From an uncultured Emergencia sp. (GTDB lineage: Bacteria > Bacillota > Clostridia > Peptostreptococcales > Anaerovoracaceae): a DNA stretch of 56,076 nucleotides. The DNA is taken from positions 1 to 56,076 of the forward strand of contig CAJFTU010000018.1 of NCBI GenBank assembly GCA_904420065.1. Reading direction: 5' to 3'. Below, in pieces: positions 8,348-16,162 of the stretch; position 1 is the stretch's first letter, and the number at the start of each line of letters is the position of its first letter. The notes beneath the pieces are model-generated. The model did no database searches and was not told the origin of the DNA. It saw nothing but the letters and a program-made list of their open reading frames with translations. A program made the position numbers and the translations under genes.

Positions 8348-8512
8348 TTACATAAAAATCTTGAGTATAAGGACCAGCAGAAGGCCTGCTGCCATCCCCG
8401 CAAAGAGGCTTTTGGCAAAGGACATGCCGATCCTCTGGGCGTTAACCTTTTCAAAAGGCTTCAAGTCTCTTTTGTACTGATCTTTTTTTCGATAAAACTG
8501 GTTATAATTCAT
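8348..8512 (-). CDS. Small single-pass membrane protein in the peptide transporter operon
   Basis: A 54-codon gene not evident from longer reading frames. It begins MNYNQFYRKKDQYKRD, a strongly charged, tyrosine-rich N-terminal half, and ends in one hydrophobic helix (about residues 35-53, SLFAGMAAGLLLVLILKIFM). The likely topology is cytoplasmic basic head and C-terminal membrane anchor. It starts 8 bp after the dppF stop codon and stops 21 bp before the M32 peptidase start, so the tight operon placement argues that it is real. The only upstream signal is GGGAAAAT overlapping the dppF end, suggesting translational coupling. No family is recognised; an accessory subunit or regulator of the ABC transporter is a guess. 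Confidence 0.65.
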   Translation of the reverse strand: MNYNQFYRKKDQYKRDLKPFEKVNAQRIGMSFAKSLFAGMAAGLLLVLILKIFM

Positions 8513-8520
8513 GGCTGTTC

Positions 8521-9480
8521 TTATTTTCCCACTTTACAGCAGGCTGCAAAATGTCCTTTCTCGATCTCTGTAAGCGGTATATCGGCAGCTCTGCACTCGT
8601 CGGAAGCGAGAGGGCATCTGGCCGCAAAACGACATCCCGGCTTAGGATTGATCGGATTCGTCACCTCGCCCTTGATTACGTGAATCTTTCTCTTCCGCAT
8701 CTCTATGCTCGGAACCGGTATGGCTGAAAGCAGAGCTTTTGTATAAGGATGCAGCGGATTCTTAAACAGTTCCTTGGACGGACACAGCTCCACGCATTTC
8801 CCCAGATACATGACGGCAATCTGGCTGGAAATGTGCCGCACTACGCTGAGATCGTGAGTGATGAACATATAGGTCAGATTTCTCTGTTCCTGCAGATCCA
8901 TCAGCAGATTGAGAATCTGCGCCTGAATGGATACATCCAGCGCCGATACCGGCTCATCACAGACGATAAACTTTGGATTCAGGGCCAACGCTCTGGCTAC
9001 GCCGATTCTCTGCCGTCTTCCTCCGTCCAGTTCGTGAGGATACGCGCCAGACAGACGTTCTGCCAGACCCACCGTCTCCATCAGCTCCGCTACCATATCG
9101 AAAACTTCATTCTTGTTCTGATAGGTCTTATTGACAAGCATCGGCTCCGCAATGAGACTCTGTACGGTCATTCTCGGGTTCAGACTGGAATAGGGATCCT
9201 GAAAAATCATCTGCATATCCTGGCGGATTTCGTGTATTTGATTCTTCTTATAGTTTGTGATATCCTTTCCGTCGAAAATGATTTTTCCAGAGGTCGGCTC
9301 GTGAAGCTTCAGAACAGTCCGGCCCAAAGTGGACTTGCCGCATCCCGATTCGCCTACAACCCCCAGGGTTTCCCCCTCGTTTATGGTCAGCGTGATGCCG
9401 TCTACCGCGTGCAGTTTGTCTTTCTTGCTGACATCAAAGTACTTGGTGAGGTTTTCTAATTCAACTAATGGTTTTCCCAT
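8521..9480 (-). CDS. dppF: Oligo/dipeptide ABC transporter ATPase, DppF/OppF type
   Basis: A 319-residue ATPase. Walker A GESGCGKST near residue 41, Walker B FIVCDEPVSALD, and the C-terminal oligopeptide-transporter extension with a Cys cluster (CRFAARCPLASDEC) that carries the fourth Cys-type motif of this family. The ABC signature reads LDGGRRQRIG instead of LSGGQRQR, a variant seen in clostridial peptide ATPases. It pairs with DppD to power uptake of di/oligopeptides through DppBC. Fourth gene of dppBCDF, 3 bp after dppD; ends 8 bp before the small membrane-protein gene. Exact peptide preference is unknown, so dpp rather than opp is a convention. Confidence 0.9.
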   Translation of the reverse strand: MGKPLVELENLTKYFDVSKKDKLHAVDGITLTINEGETLGVVGESGCGKSTLGRTVLKLHEPTSGKIIFDGKDITNYKKNQIHEIRQDMQMIFQDPYSSLNPRMTVQSLIAEPMLVNKTYQNKNEVFDMVAELMETVGLAERLSGAYPHELDGGRRQRIGVARALALNPKFIVCDEPVSALDVSIQAQILNLLMDLQEQRNLTYMFITHDLSVVRHISSQIAVMYLGKCVELCPSKELFKNPLHPYTKALLSAIPVPSIEMRKRKIHVIKGEVTNPINPKPGCRFAARCPLASDECRAADIPLTEIEKGHFAACCKVGK

Positions 9481-9483
9481 GGT

Positions 9484-10470
9484 TTATACCTCCTTCTGTT
9501 CGTCTTCAAACAGAAGACATCTGATTTTGTGCTCGCCTGAACCGTACTGCTGCGGATGAACCTCTTTGCATCTGTCCGTGCAGTGAGGACATCTCGGTGA
9601 AAAAGCGCAGCCCGAAGGCAGATCTGTAGGGTCCGGCATCATGCCTTCAATCGGATGAAGCCGGGCTTCGTCCTCTTCCAGATTAGGAATAGACCCAAAC
9701 AGACCTACTGTATAAGGATGATGCTTTTCTCCGGTAAAGAGATCTTCTACGCTGCCGTATTCGATGATCTCCCCGGCATACATTACCGCAACCTTGTCAC
9801 AGGTCTGAGCGATAATACCCAGATCATGAGTAATCATGATCATTGCAGTGTTCAGTTTTTCCTTCAGCTCAGTCATCATGGCCAGTACCTGGGCCTGTAT
9901 GGTTACATCCAGTGCGGTGGTCGGTTCATCGGCGATGAGCAGTTTCGGGTTGCAGGCCAGAGCGATAGCAATGACCACTCTCTGCTTCATGCCGCCGGAA
10001 AACTGATGCGGATATTCCTTTTTACGGGAAGCCGGAATGCCTACCATCTCCAGAACTTCCTCTACCCGATCCTCAATCACATCCCGGCTTCTTCCCTTGT
10101 CATCGTGGAGAATCAGCGACTCAGCGATCTGATCGCCCACAGTCAGTACCGGATTCAGCGCCGTCATCGGATCCTGGAAAATCATAGAGATCTTCTCGCC
10201 GCGAATCCTCTGCATTTCCTTCTCCGAGATTTCGAGAAGAGACTTTCCTTCAAATTCAATTTCTCCGCCCGTGATCTTAGCCGTTCTCTCCGGAAGCAGG
10301 CGCAAAATGGAAAGAGCAGTCGTCGTCTTCCCTGCGCCCGTCTCTCCGACAAGCCCCAGAGTTTCTCCTTTTGCCAAATCAAAGGAAATCTTATTGACGG
10401 CATATACGGTTTCCAGATCGGTTTTATATATTACTTCAAGGTCTTTTACCTTCAAGAAACTATCTTTCAT
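9484..10470 (-). CDS. dppD: Oligo/dipeptide ABC transporter ATPase, DppD/OppD type
   Basis: A 328-residue ATPase with Walker A GETGAGKTT near residue 41, signature FSGGMKQRVVIAIALA, Walker B LLIADEPTTALDVT, switch His in MITHDLG, and the C-terminal Cys-rich peptide-transporter extension (CAFSPRCPHCTDRC). Unlike DppF it has a canonical signature motif, so the two ATPase sites of the heterodimer may be unequal. It sits between dppC (15 bp upstream) and dppF (3 bp downstream) in one operon. Confidence 0.92.
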   Translation of the reverse strand: MKDSFLKVKDLEVIYKTDLETVYAVNKISFDLAKGETLGLVGETGAGKTTTALSILRLLPERTAKITGGEIEFEGKSLLEISEKEMQRIRGEKISMIFQDPMTALNPVLTVGDQIAESLILHDDKGRSRDVIEDRVEEVLEMVGIPASRKKEYPHQFSGGMKQRVVIAIALACNPKLLIADEPTTALDVTIQAQVLAMMTELKEKLNTAMIMITHDLGIIAQTCDKVAVMYAGEIIEYGSVEDLFTGEKHHPYTVGLFGSIPNLEEDEARLHPIEGMMPDPTDLPSGCAFSPRCPHCTDRCKEVHPQQYGSGEHKIRCLLFEDEQKEV

Positions 10471-10485
10471 ATGTATATCCTTTCC

Positions 10486-11388
10486 TTAATTCTTCAGTTT
10501 AGGGTCAAGCGCGTCTCTGAGTCCATCACCGGCAAGGTTGAAGCTGAGAGCCGCGATTACGATAAACAGCCCCGGGAAATACAGCAAATACGGCGCGTTA
10601 AACATGTACTGTCTCGCATCGGAGAGGAGAGCGCCCCACTCCGGCGAAGGCGGCTGAACGCCCATTCCAAGGAAGGACAGGCCGGAAGCAGACAGGATCA
10701 TCGCTGCAACGTTCATTGTCGTCGTTACAATGATCGGCCCCAGTGCGTTAGGAATAACGTAGCGAAGGATTACGCGCATATCCGAACTTCCGTAGGATTT
10801 GGCCGCTTCTATATAATCGTTGTCGATAACTGTAAGTACGGTGGAGCGAACCATACGTACCATGTTCGGTATACAGGACACGGTAATCGCAATCAGCAGG
10901 TTGGTCAGATTTGCGCCGAGAGCCGCGACTACGGCCAGCGACAGCAGAATTGGAGGAACGGTCATGACCACGTCGGTAAGACGCATGATCACATTGTCTA
11001 TCGTTTTGCCGTAGTAACCTGCAACAGCGCCCAAAAGACCTCCGATAATCAGCGAGAAGATGCTGGTCGAAACGCCAATCCACAGAGAATACCGCGATCC
11101 GTGAACAACACGGGCGAATACGTCCCGTCCCAGTTCATCGGTTCCGAACCAGTGCTCCCCGCTGGGTCCCTGCAGACGATTGGCCGGATCCTGTGTGATG
11201 GCCTCTTCATAAGGAACAATAATATCGGCAAAGATTGCGATGGCTAACACGAAGATCAGCAGCACCAGCCCCAGCATCGCGATCCTGCTCTTTTTGTATC
11301 TCCGCCAGATTTCTTTGATCTGGCTGTTTCTTTTCGATTTATTTAAGGTTGCAGTAGCTCCGCTCATTTTGTTCTCCTTTCTGTCCAA
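10486..11388 (-). CDS. dppC: Peptide ABC transporter permease DppC
   Basis: A 300-residue inner-membrane permease with the N-terminal OppC-type extension (residues 1-25), a first transmembrane helix (about 36-58), the periplasmic HWFGTDELGRDVFARVVHGS block typical of DppC/OppC, and the cytoplasmic EAA coupling loop (EAAKSYGSSDMRVILRYVIPNALGP). Five further helices follow. It forms a heterodimer with DppB. One base separates its start from the dppB stop, indicating translational coupling. Confidence 0.94.
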   Translation of the reverse strand: MDRKENKMSGATATLNKSKRNSQIKEIWRRYKKSRIAMLGLVLLIFVLAIAIFADIIVPYEEAITQDPANRLQGPSGEHWFGTDELGRDVFARVVHGSRYSLWIGVSTSIFSLIIGGLLGAVAGYYGKTIDNVIMRLTDVVMTVPPILLSLAVVAALGANLTNLLIAITVSCIPNMVRMVRSTVLTVIDNDYIEAAKSYGSSDMRVILRYVIPNALGPIIVTTTMNVAAMILSASGLSFLGMGVQPPSPEWGALLSDARQYMFNAPYLLYFPGLFIVIAALSFNLAGDGLRDALDPKLKN

Positions 11389-11389
11389 A

Positions 11390-12322
11390 CTATTTCTGAT
11401 ATCTTGCTTTGATTCTCGGATCGATATAAGCGTACAGAATATCCACGATAAGCATTACCAGACAGAACAGGAATGCGAGGAACAATGTAGCCGCCATAAC
11501 TGTCGGCGTATCTTTCTGCCTTATGGAATTAACAATCAGCATACCGACTCCCGGCATTCCAAATACGGTTTCTACGATAACGGCTCCTCCAAGTCCTGCG
11601 CCAAAAGTCATACCCATGGAGGTGATAACCGGAAGCAGAGCGTTTTTCAGCGCATGCTTATAGATAACCACCTTTTCCGGCGCACCCTTGGATCTTGCCG
11701 TTCTTATGTAATCCGACCGTATGGTCTCCAACATGGATGATCTGGTCAGCCTCATCTGTGAAGCCGCGCTGGTTAACGTCAGCGTAGCAACCGGAAGAAC
11801 ATATCCTGCCCACGTATCGATACCGTTGGAAGGAAGCAGTCCCAGTTCCAGTGAAAACACCAGCATCAGCATAAGACCAAGCCAGAATCCCGGAATTGCA
11901 GAAAGAAGCATTGCCACAGTCGTACAGACATTATCCAACACGGAATACTGCTTTACCGCGGAAATAATTCCCAGAATGATGCCGATGATTGAACTGAATA
12001 TCATGGACAGAAGAGCCAGCCAGAAGGTGGTCGGGAACCGGGCGAGAATTTCGTCGAATACCGGCTGTCTGGTACGATAGGACTCGCCAAAGTCAAAGGA
12101 AACGACCATATCCTTTATATAGTTAAAAAACTGTGTAAAAAAAGGTTGGTCTACACCGAGCTCATGATTCAGGGCATCGATGTCAGCTTGTTTGGCTGTG
12201 ATACCTAAAATCAACGTACCCGGATCTCCTGGAGTCAGATACATAATGGTAAAAACCAGAAAGATCGCGCCAAACAGAACAGGAATAGTGAATAGCAGTC
12301 TCTTGATCACGTACTTATACAT
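11390..12322 (-). CDS. dppB: Peptide ABC transporter permease DppB
   Basis: A 310-residue permease, first gene of the dppBCDF operon. N-terminal MYKYVIKRLLFTIPVLFGAI is the classic DppB/OppB start, followed by PGDPG, and the EAA loop YIRTARSKGAPEKVVIYKHA. The ATG at 12322 is chosen because AAAGGAG precedes it; an in-frame ATG at 12364 lies within the promoter -10 region and adds 14 residues without homology. The strong promoter at 12379-12407 drives the operon. Confidence 0.93.
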   Translation of the reverse strand: MYKYVIKRLLFTIPVLFGAIFLVFTIMYLTPGDPGTLILGITAKQADIDALNHELGVDQPFFTQFFNYIKDMVVSFDFGESYRTRQPVFDEILARFPTTFWLALLSMIFSSIIGIILGIISAVKQYSVLDNVCTTVAMLLSAIPGFWLGLMLMLVFSLELGLLPSNGIDTWAGYVLPVATLTLTSAASQMRLTRSSMLETIRSDYIRTARSKGAPEKVVIYKHALKNALLPVITSMGMTFGAGLGGAVIVETVFGMPGVGMLIVNSIRQKDTPTVMAATLFLAFLFCLVMLIVDILYAYIDPRIKARYQK

Positions 12323-12378
12323 CGTAAGTTCTCCTTTTTTGTTCCGTATTTTGTATAATACCATTTTTCTTTGTACGA

Positions 12379-12465
12379 ATTTTAACCCATTTTATAAAAT
12401 ATGTCAATAATTTTGCAAAATTTTCTGTAAAGCATATTGCAAAATTTTTTAAAATTTGATAATAT
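12379..12465. promoter_or_regulatory. Divergent promoters of dppBCDF and the M42 peptidase operon with TTTTGCAAAA operators
   Basis: Minus strand: TTGACA (12402-12407) and TAAAAT (12379-12384), 17-bp spacer, for dppB. Plus strand: TTGCAA (12437-12442) and TAATAT (12460-12465), 17-bp spacer, for the M42 operon. Between them lies the 14-bp palindrome AATTTTGCAAAATT (12409-12422), and the sequence TTGCAAAATTTT occurs twice, at 12413 and 12437, 24 bp apart. A related TTTTGCAATATTTT lies upstream of the GntR gene at 16163. A shared regulator that binds between the promoters and at the plus-strand -35 is plausible. Confidence 0.6.
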
Positions 12466-12521
12466 ATTGCCAACATAAAAAACACATCGAATCTATTGCT
12501 TTATCAAAAGGAGGAAAGCCA

Positions 12522-12599
12522 ATGGCTGATACTAACATATGGCCTCGTCCGCCGCAGAATGGCAAAGCGATTCAAAAGGAAAGGAAGGCGAAAAATTAA
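12522..12599 (+). CDS. 25-codon upstream ORF translationally coupled to the M42 peptidase
   Basis: ATG at 12522 is preceded by AAGGAGG with eight-base spacing, the best ribosome binding site in this leader. The frame runs 25 codons (starting MADTNIWPRPPQNG) and its TAA stop at 12597-12599 shares an A with the ATG of the peptidase (TAATG). The peptidase itself has only a distant GGAAGG. The peptide contains W-P-R-P-P, and diproline motifs slow ribosomes in general. A coupling or leader-peptide role is inferred; it could also simply be a translation-delivery ORF. Confidence 0.55.
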   Translation: MADTNIWPRPPQNGKAIQKERKAKN

Positions 12600-13609
12600 T
12601 GGAACTGCTGAAGGAACTGACACAGGCCTGGGGTATTGCCGGGCGCGAAAAAGCAGTCAGAGCAATTATCGAAAGGGAGATTAAGGATTACGCCGACGAA
12701 TACTTTACCGATGCGGTGGGCAATCTGATCGCCCTGAAGCGGGGAGCGGATCATCCCGATAAGAAAAAGATCATGCTTGCCGCTCACATGGATGAGATCG
12801 GTATGCAGGTGAAAAAAATTGAAGCCGACGGGCGGATCAAGGTCTGCAACGTCGGCTGGATCTGGACCAGCTCCCTCTACAACGATAAAGTTGTTTTCCG
12901 CAACGGAACGATCGGCGTAGTCGGCTGCGAGGGTCCCATTGAAGAGGCGAAGAACAACAGTGGAAAGCTGTATATCGACATCGGCTGCACCACAAAAGAG
13001 GATACGGAAAAATACGTCAAAGTCGGTGATTACTGCGGTTTTATCGGCAATTACTACGAGCTGAAAAACGGCCGCATTACCGCAAAATCCTTCGACAACC
13101 GGGTCGGCTGTTACATCCTCATCGAAGCGCTGAAGCAGAACAAAGGAGACGGACCTAACGATGTCTACTATGTGTTCACTGTACAGGAAGAAGTCGGATG
13201 CCGGGGAGCAGTCGTCTCAGCCGAACGGATCAAGCCGGATATGGGAATATCCGTGGATGTGACTCCGGATCACTTCTACCCTACCGACCTTGAAGGAGCC
13301 AACGCGGTAGGCGAAGGTGTCGGAATATCCGTCGGCAACCCGTCTGCCATGCTGGATGAATATCTGGTCGATGAGATGATCGCCTGCTGTGAAGAAAACC
13401 AAATCAAATATCAGAGAGATGTCATGGACAGGGGAGGCACCGACGCCAGCAGCATCAACATGAGCGGTATGGGCGTAAGGGTAGCCGGAATTTCCATCGT
13501 AGACCGGTTTCCACACAGCCAGAGTTCCATCATCTCTAAAGACGACGTAAAAGGCGCCATAGAACTCACCGATAAATACACTAAACGCGTTTTTAAATTC
13601 GCTGAATAA
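12599..13609 (+). CDS. M42 family metal-dependent aminopeptidase
   Basis: A 336-residue enzyme of the glutamyl aminopeptidase/TET family. Metal ligands and catalytic residues are all visible: H63 and D65 in AAHMDEIGM, D166 in KSFDNRVG, the EE pair at 197-198 in VQEEVGCRGA, D220 in ISVDVTPD, and the C-terminal His in PHSQSS. Such enzymes form dodecameric cytosolic particles that trim peptides. The ATG at 12599 is chosen because homology begins at MELLKELTQAWGIAG; the upstream in-frame ATG at 12539 has no binding site. First structural gene of the plus-strand operon with the peptide-binding lipoprotein. Confidence 0.92.
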   Translation: MELLKELTQAWGIAGREKAVRAIIEREIKDYADEYFTDAVGNLIALKRGADHPDKKKIMLAAHMDEIGMQVKKIEADGRIKVCNVGWIWTSSLYNDKVVFRNGTIGVVGCEGPIEEAKNNSGKLYIDIGCTTKEDTEKYVKVGDYCGFIGNYYELKNGRITAKSFDNRVGCYILIEALKQNKGDGPNDVYYVFTVQEEVGCRGAVVSAERIKPDMGISVDVTPDHFYPTDLEGANAVGEGVGISVGNPSAMLDEYLVDEMIACCEENQIKYQRDVMDRGGTDASSINMSGMGVRVAGISIVDRFPHSQSSIISKDDVKGAIELTDKYTKRVFKFAE

Positions 13610-13654
13610 ATCCGTATATTGGCGAACTTAAATAAGAACCGAAAGGAGAAAAAA

Positions 13655-15178
13655 ATGAAAAAGAAGATGAAAAAAGCAATCATCCTGTTTTTATCCTTAG
13701 TATTGACAATGGGACTGTTTGCAAGCTGCGGCGGAAGCGGCGGCGGAGAGGACACAGAAGGTAAAACTTCTCTGACTGTCGCCGTAGACAGCGATTACGA
13801 TACGCTGCATCCTTCGGACTGGAGCACCACCGTTGAGCACCGTCTGAACAACCAGATCTACGACACTCTGCTGCAGAAAAACTATGAGGATCAGACAGAA
13901 CTCGAACCTCGCGTAGCGGAAAGCTGGGAAGTCAGTGAAGATGGAAAGTGCTATACCTTCCACCTTCGCGACGATGTAACCTTCCACAATGGAGAAAAGC
14001 TCACCGCTGAAGATATCGGTTTTACTCTGGACATGTATGCCGAATCTCAGTACCAGGGAGCTGTAGTCGAAGGCTTTGATCACTATGAAATCGTAGACGA
14101 CTATACGATCAAAGTCTATACCTCCAGCGTATACGCTCCGTTCCTTGAAAGTATGTCTCAGATGTTTATCGCCAGCAAAGCCTATTATGAAGAGGCCGGT
14201 GAAGACAAATTCGCACAGGAACCGGTAGGCTGCGGACCTTACAAATGGGTCAGCCATGAAATCGGAAACAAGGCGGAACTGGAAGCTTACGACGACTACT
14301 ACCGCGGAGCTCCTTCCATCAAAACTGTTACCTTTAAGGTAATCTCCGACGTCGCTTCTATGGGTATGTCAATTCAAACCGGTGAGATCGACTTTGCGGA
14401 AATCGATCCTTCCGTAGTAAGCACACTTGAGGGAGATGACAGTGTAGCCATTGAAGAAGCCAACCAGACTACCTTCGGTTTTGTCGCAATGAACACGGAA
14501 AAAGAGCCGTATAACGATGTAAAATTCCGTCAGGCCATCAACTACGCGATTGACCGTCAGTCCATCGTAGACAGCGTAGAAGAAGGATATGCCACGCCGA
14601 ATTCAAATCTGCTGACACCGGACAGACTGGGCTATTCGGAAGATCAGCTTCAGTACACCTATGATCCGGATAAGGCAAAGGAACTGCTCAAAGAATGTGG
14701 TATCGAAGAGGGCTACGATCTGGGAACTATGTACGTCTCCGAGCAGTACAAACTTCTCGCTCAGACAATTCAGGCCAATCTGGAAGCTGTGGGCCTGAAG
14801 TGCACCATAGAAATCCTTGAGTTCAACGCTTATCTGGATAAAATCAGTCAGGGCGATTTCGGAATTACCTGTCTGCAGATGTCCTTGGAGGGAGATACTC
14901 AACAGGTAGCTATGGCTCTGTGCACCGATTACATCGGCATGGCAAATAATGCACGTTACAGCAATACGGAAATCGATGAGTTGTTCAACAAAGCTGTACA
15001 TACCATTGATGAGGACGAACGCGCTGCCGTATATGATGAGATATTCACAAAAGTCCAGGAAGAAGCCGTCTATGCGGTTCTCTACAATCCAACAATGCTG
15101 TATGCCCGCAACGCCAGTCTGAACATTCACACGCTGCCGGTTGAAGGCGTATACTACATCTACGACTTTTCCTGGTAA
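13655..15178 (+). CDS. dppA: Peptide ABC transporter substrate-binding lipoprotein (DppA/OppA type)
   Basis: A 507-residue extracellular solute-binding protein of family 5. A lysine-rich N-terminus, a hydrophobic stretch and a lipobox LFASC near residue 28 mark a lipoprotein signal; a Gly/Ser linker follows. Family-5 blocks include RVAESWEVSEDGKCYTFHLR, FHNGEKLTAED and VKFRQAINYAIDRQSIV. It delivers peptides to DppBCDF, encoded divergently 1.3 kb away. GAAAGGAG precedes ATG 13655; an in-frame ATG at 13619 is less likely. Spacing of 45 bp after the M42 stop suggests cotranscription. A terminator follows at 15257-15289. Confidence 0.93.
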   Translation: MKKKMKKAIILFLSLVLTMGLFASCGGSGGGEDTEGKTSLTVAVDSDYDTLHPSDWSTTVEHRLNNQIYDTLLQKNYEDQTELEPRVAESWEVSEDGKCYTFHLRDDVTFHNGEKLTAEDIGFTLDMYAESQYQGAVVEGFDHYEIVDDYTIKVYTSSVYAPFLESMSQMFIASKAYYEEAGEDKFAQEPVGCGPYKWVSHEIGNKAELEAYDDYYRGAPSIKTVTFKVISDVASMGMSIQTGEIDFAEIDPSVVSTLEGDDSVAIEEANQTTFGFVAMNTEKEPYNDVKFRQAINYAIDRQSIVDSVEEGYATPNSNLLTPDRLGYSEDQLQYTYDPDKAKELLKECGIEEGYDLGTMYVSEQYKLLAQTIQANLEAVGLKCTIEILEFNAYLDKISQGDFGITCLQMSLEGDTQQVAMALCTDYIGMANNARYSNTEIDELFNKAVHTIDEDERAAVYDEIFTKVQEEAVYAVLYNPTMLYARNASLNIHTLPVEGVYYIYDFSW

Positions 15179-15256
15179 GGAAACGGAGACTCCGCTCGTC
15201 TGCAAGGCACAGCCTCGGTCAGGCGGCCGGAAATCCAATTGTTTCAACAATAATCG

Positions 15257-15289
15257 AGCGGAAATCCGAATCAGGATTTCCGCTTTTTG
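15257..15289 (+). terminator. Intrinsic terminator after the peptide-binding protein gene
   Basis: AGCGGAAATCC (15257-15267) and GGATTTCCGCT (15274-15284) form an 11-bp stem with a six-base loop, followed by TTTT G T. It ends only seven bases before the start of the truncated M29 gene. Confidence 0.8.
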
Positions 15290-15295
15290 TTCACT

Positions 15296-16030
15296 ATGGA
15301 GGAAAAAAAATGGTCAGTATTGAAATACCCTAACCCATCGATGGCACAGCTTGCAGATATGAGCGAAGATGCCTTCACTGATTTCTACTATCAGGTCTGC
15401 ACACTGGATTACGCTAAAATGAGCCGCGTAATGGATCCTCTGGTCGAGCTGATGAACCGGACAGACAAAGTGCGCATCATCGGACCGGGAACAGATCTCA
15501 CATTTTCGATCAGGGACATCGGCGCCATTAAATGCGATGGGAAAATCAACATACCCGACGGTGAAATCTACACCGCTCCGGTGAAAGATTCCGTCAACGG
15601 CGTAATCTCCTACAACACACCTTCCCAGGAACAGGGCTATACCTATGAAAAAATTTGTTTCGAAGTAAAAGACGGCAAGATCGTACACGCTTCTTCCAAT
15701 GATAATAAGAGAATCAACGAATTGCTGGATACAGACGAAGGCTCTCGATACTTCGGCGAATTTGCCATCGGCCTCCATCCTTATATTCTCCATCCGATGA
15801 AGGATACCCTGTTTGATGAAAAAATAGCCGGAAGCTTCCACCTCACTCCGGGACGCGCATACAAAAACGCTTTTAACGGAAATTACTCCGCCATCCACTG
15901 GGATCTCACCCTGATTCAGAGACCGGAATACGGCGGAGGGGAAATCTGGTTCGACGACAGGCTGATACGCAAAGATGGACTCTTTGTTCTGCCCGAGTTG
16001 GAACCGCTGAATCCGGAAAACCTGAAGTAA
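15296..16030 (+). CDS. N-terminally truncated M29 family aminopeptidase
   Basis: 244 codons align with the C-terminal two thirds of M29 (AmpS/AmpT) aminopeptidases, which are usually about 370-410 residues; the roughly 120-residue N-terminal domain is absent. All known metal ligands and the catalytic Tyr are kept: E90 in NIPDGEIYTAP, E155 in GEFAIG, H182 and Y189 in FHLTPGRAY, H201 and D203 in IHWDL. Upstream is the dppA terminator and no Shine-Dalgarno suited to ATG 15296; a GGAGG at 15298-15302 instead serves an out-of-frame ATG at 15310 that stops after seven codons. It is therefore either a recently truncated remnant with an intact frame, or a minimal enzyme translated poorly or by reinitiation at ATG 15341. 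Confidence 0.7.
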   Translation: MEEKKWSVLKYPNPSMAQLADMSEDAFTDFYYQVCTLDYAKMSRVMDPLVELMNRTDKVRIIGPGTDLTFSIRDIGAIKCDGKINIPDGEIYTAPVKDSVNGVISYNTPSQEQGYTYEKICFEVKDGKIVHASSNDNKRINELLDTDEGSRYFGEFAIGLHPYILHPMKDTLFDEKIAGSFHLTPGRAYKNAFNGNYSAIHWDLTLIQRPEYGGGEIWFDDRLIRKDGLFVLPELEPLNPENLK

Positions 16031-16068
16031 TCGGTTATACGGCAAAAATGTTGCACTATATGTATTTA

Positions 16069-16131
16069 TTTTGCAATATTTTTATTTTTTTCACTCCTTT
16101 TTGTTGATTTTTGGGATAATTTTGATAAAAT
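16069..16131 (+). promoter_or_regulatory. Promoter and candidate operator of the first GntR gene
   Basis: TTGATT (16104-16109) and TAAAAT (16126-16131) with a 16-bp spacer lie ahead of the GntR gene. Upstream, TTTTGCAATATT at 16069-16080 resembles the TTTTGCAAAATTTT repeats in the dppB/M42 promoter region. Confidence 0.5.
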
Positions 16132-16162
16132 AAAACAGAAGAATGTTTTAGGAGAAGATGTT

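Noticed and set aside
9655-11247. Long plus-strand frame antisense to dppD and dppC
   Set aside because: It is the shadow of two well-supported ABC transporter genes on the other strand.
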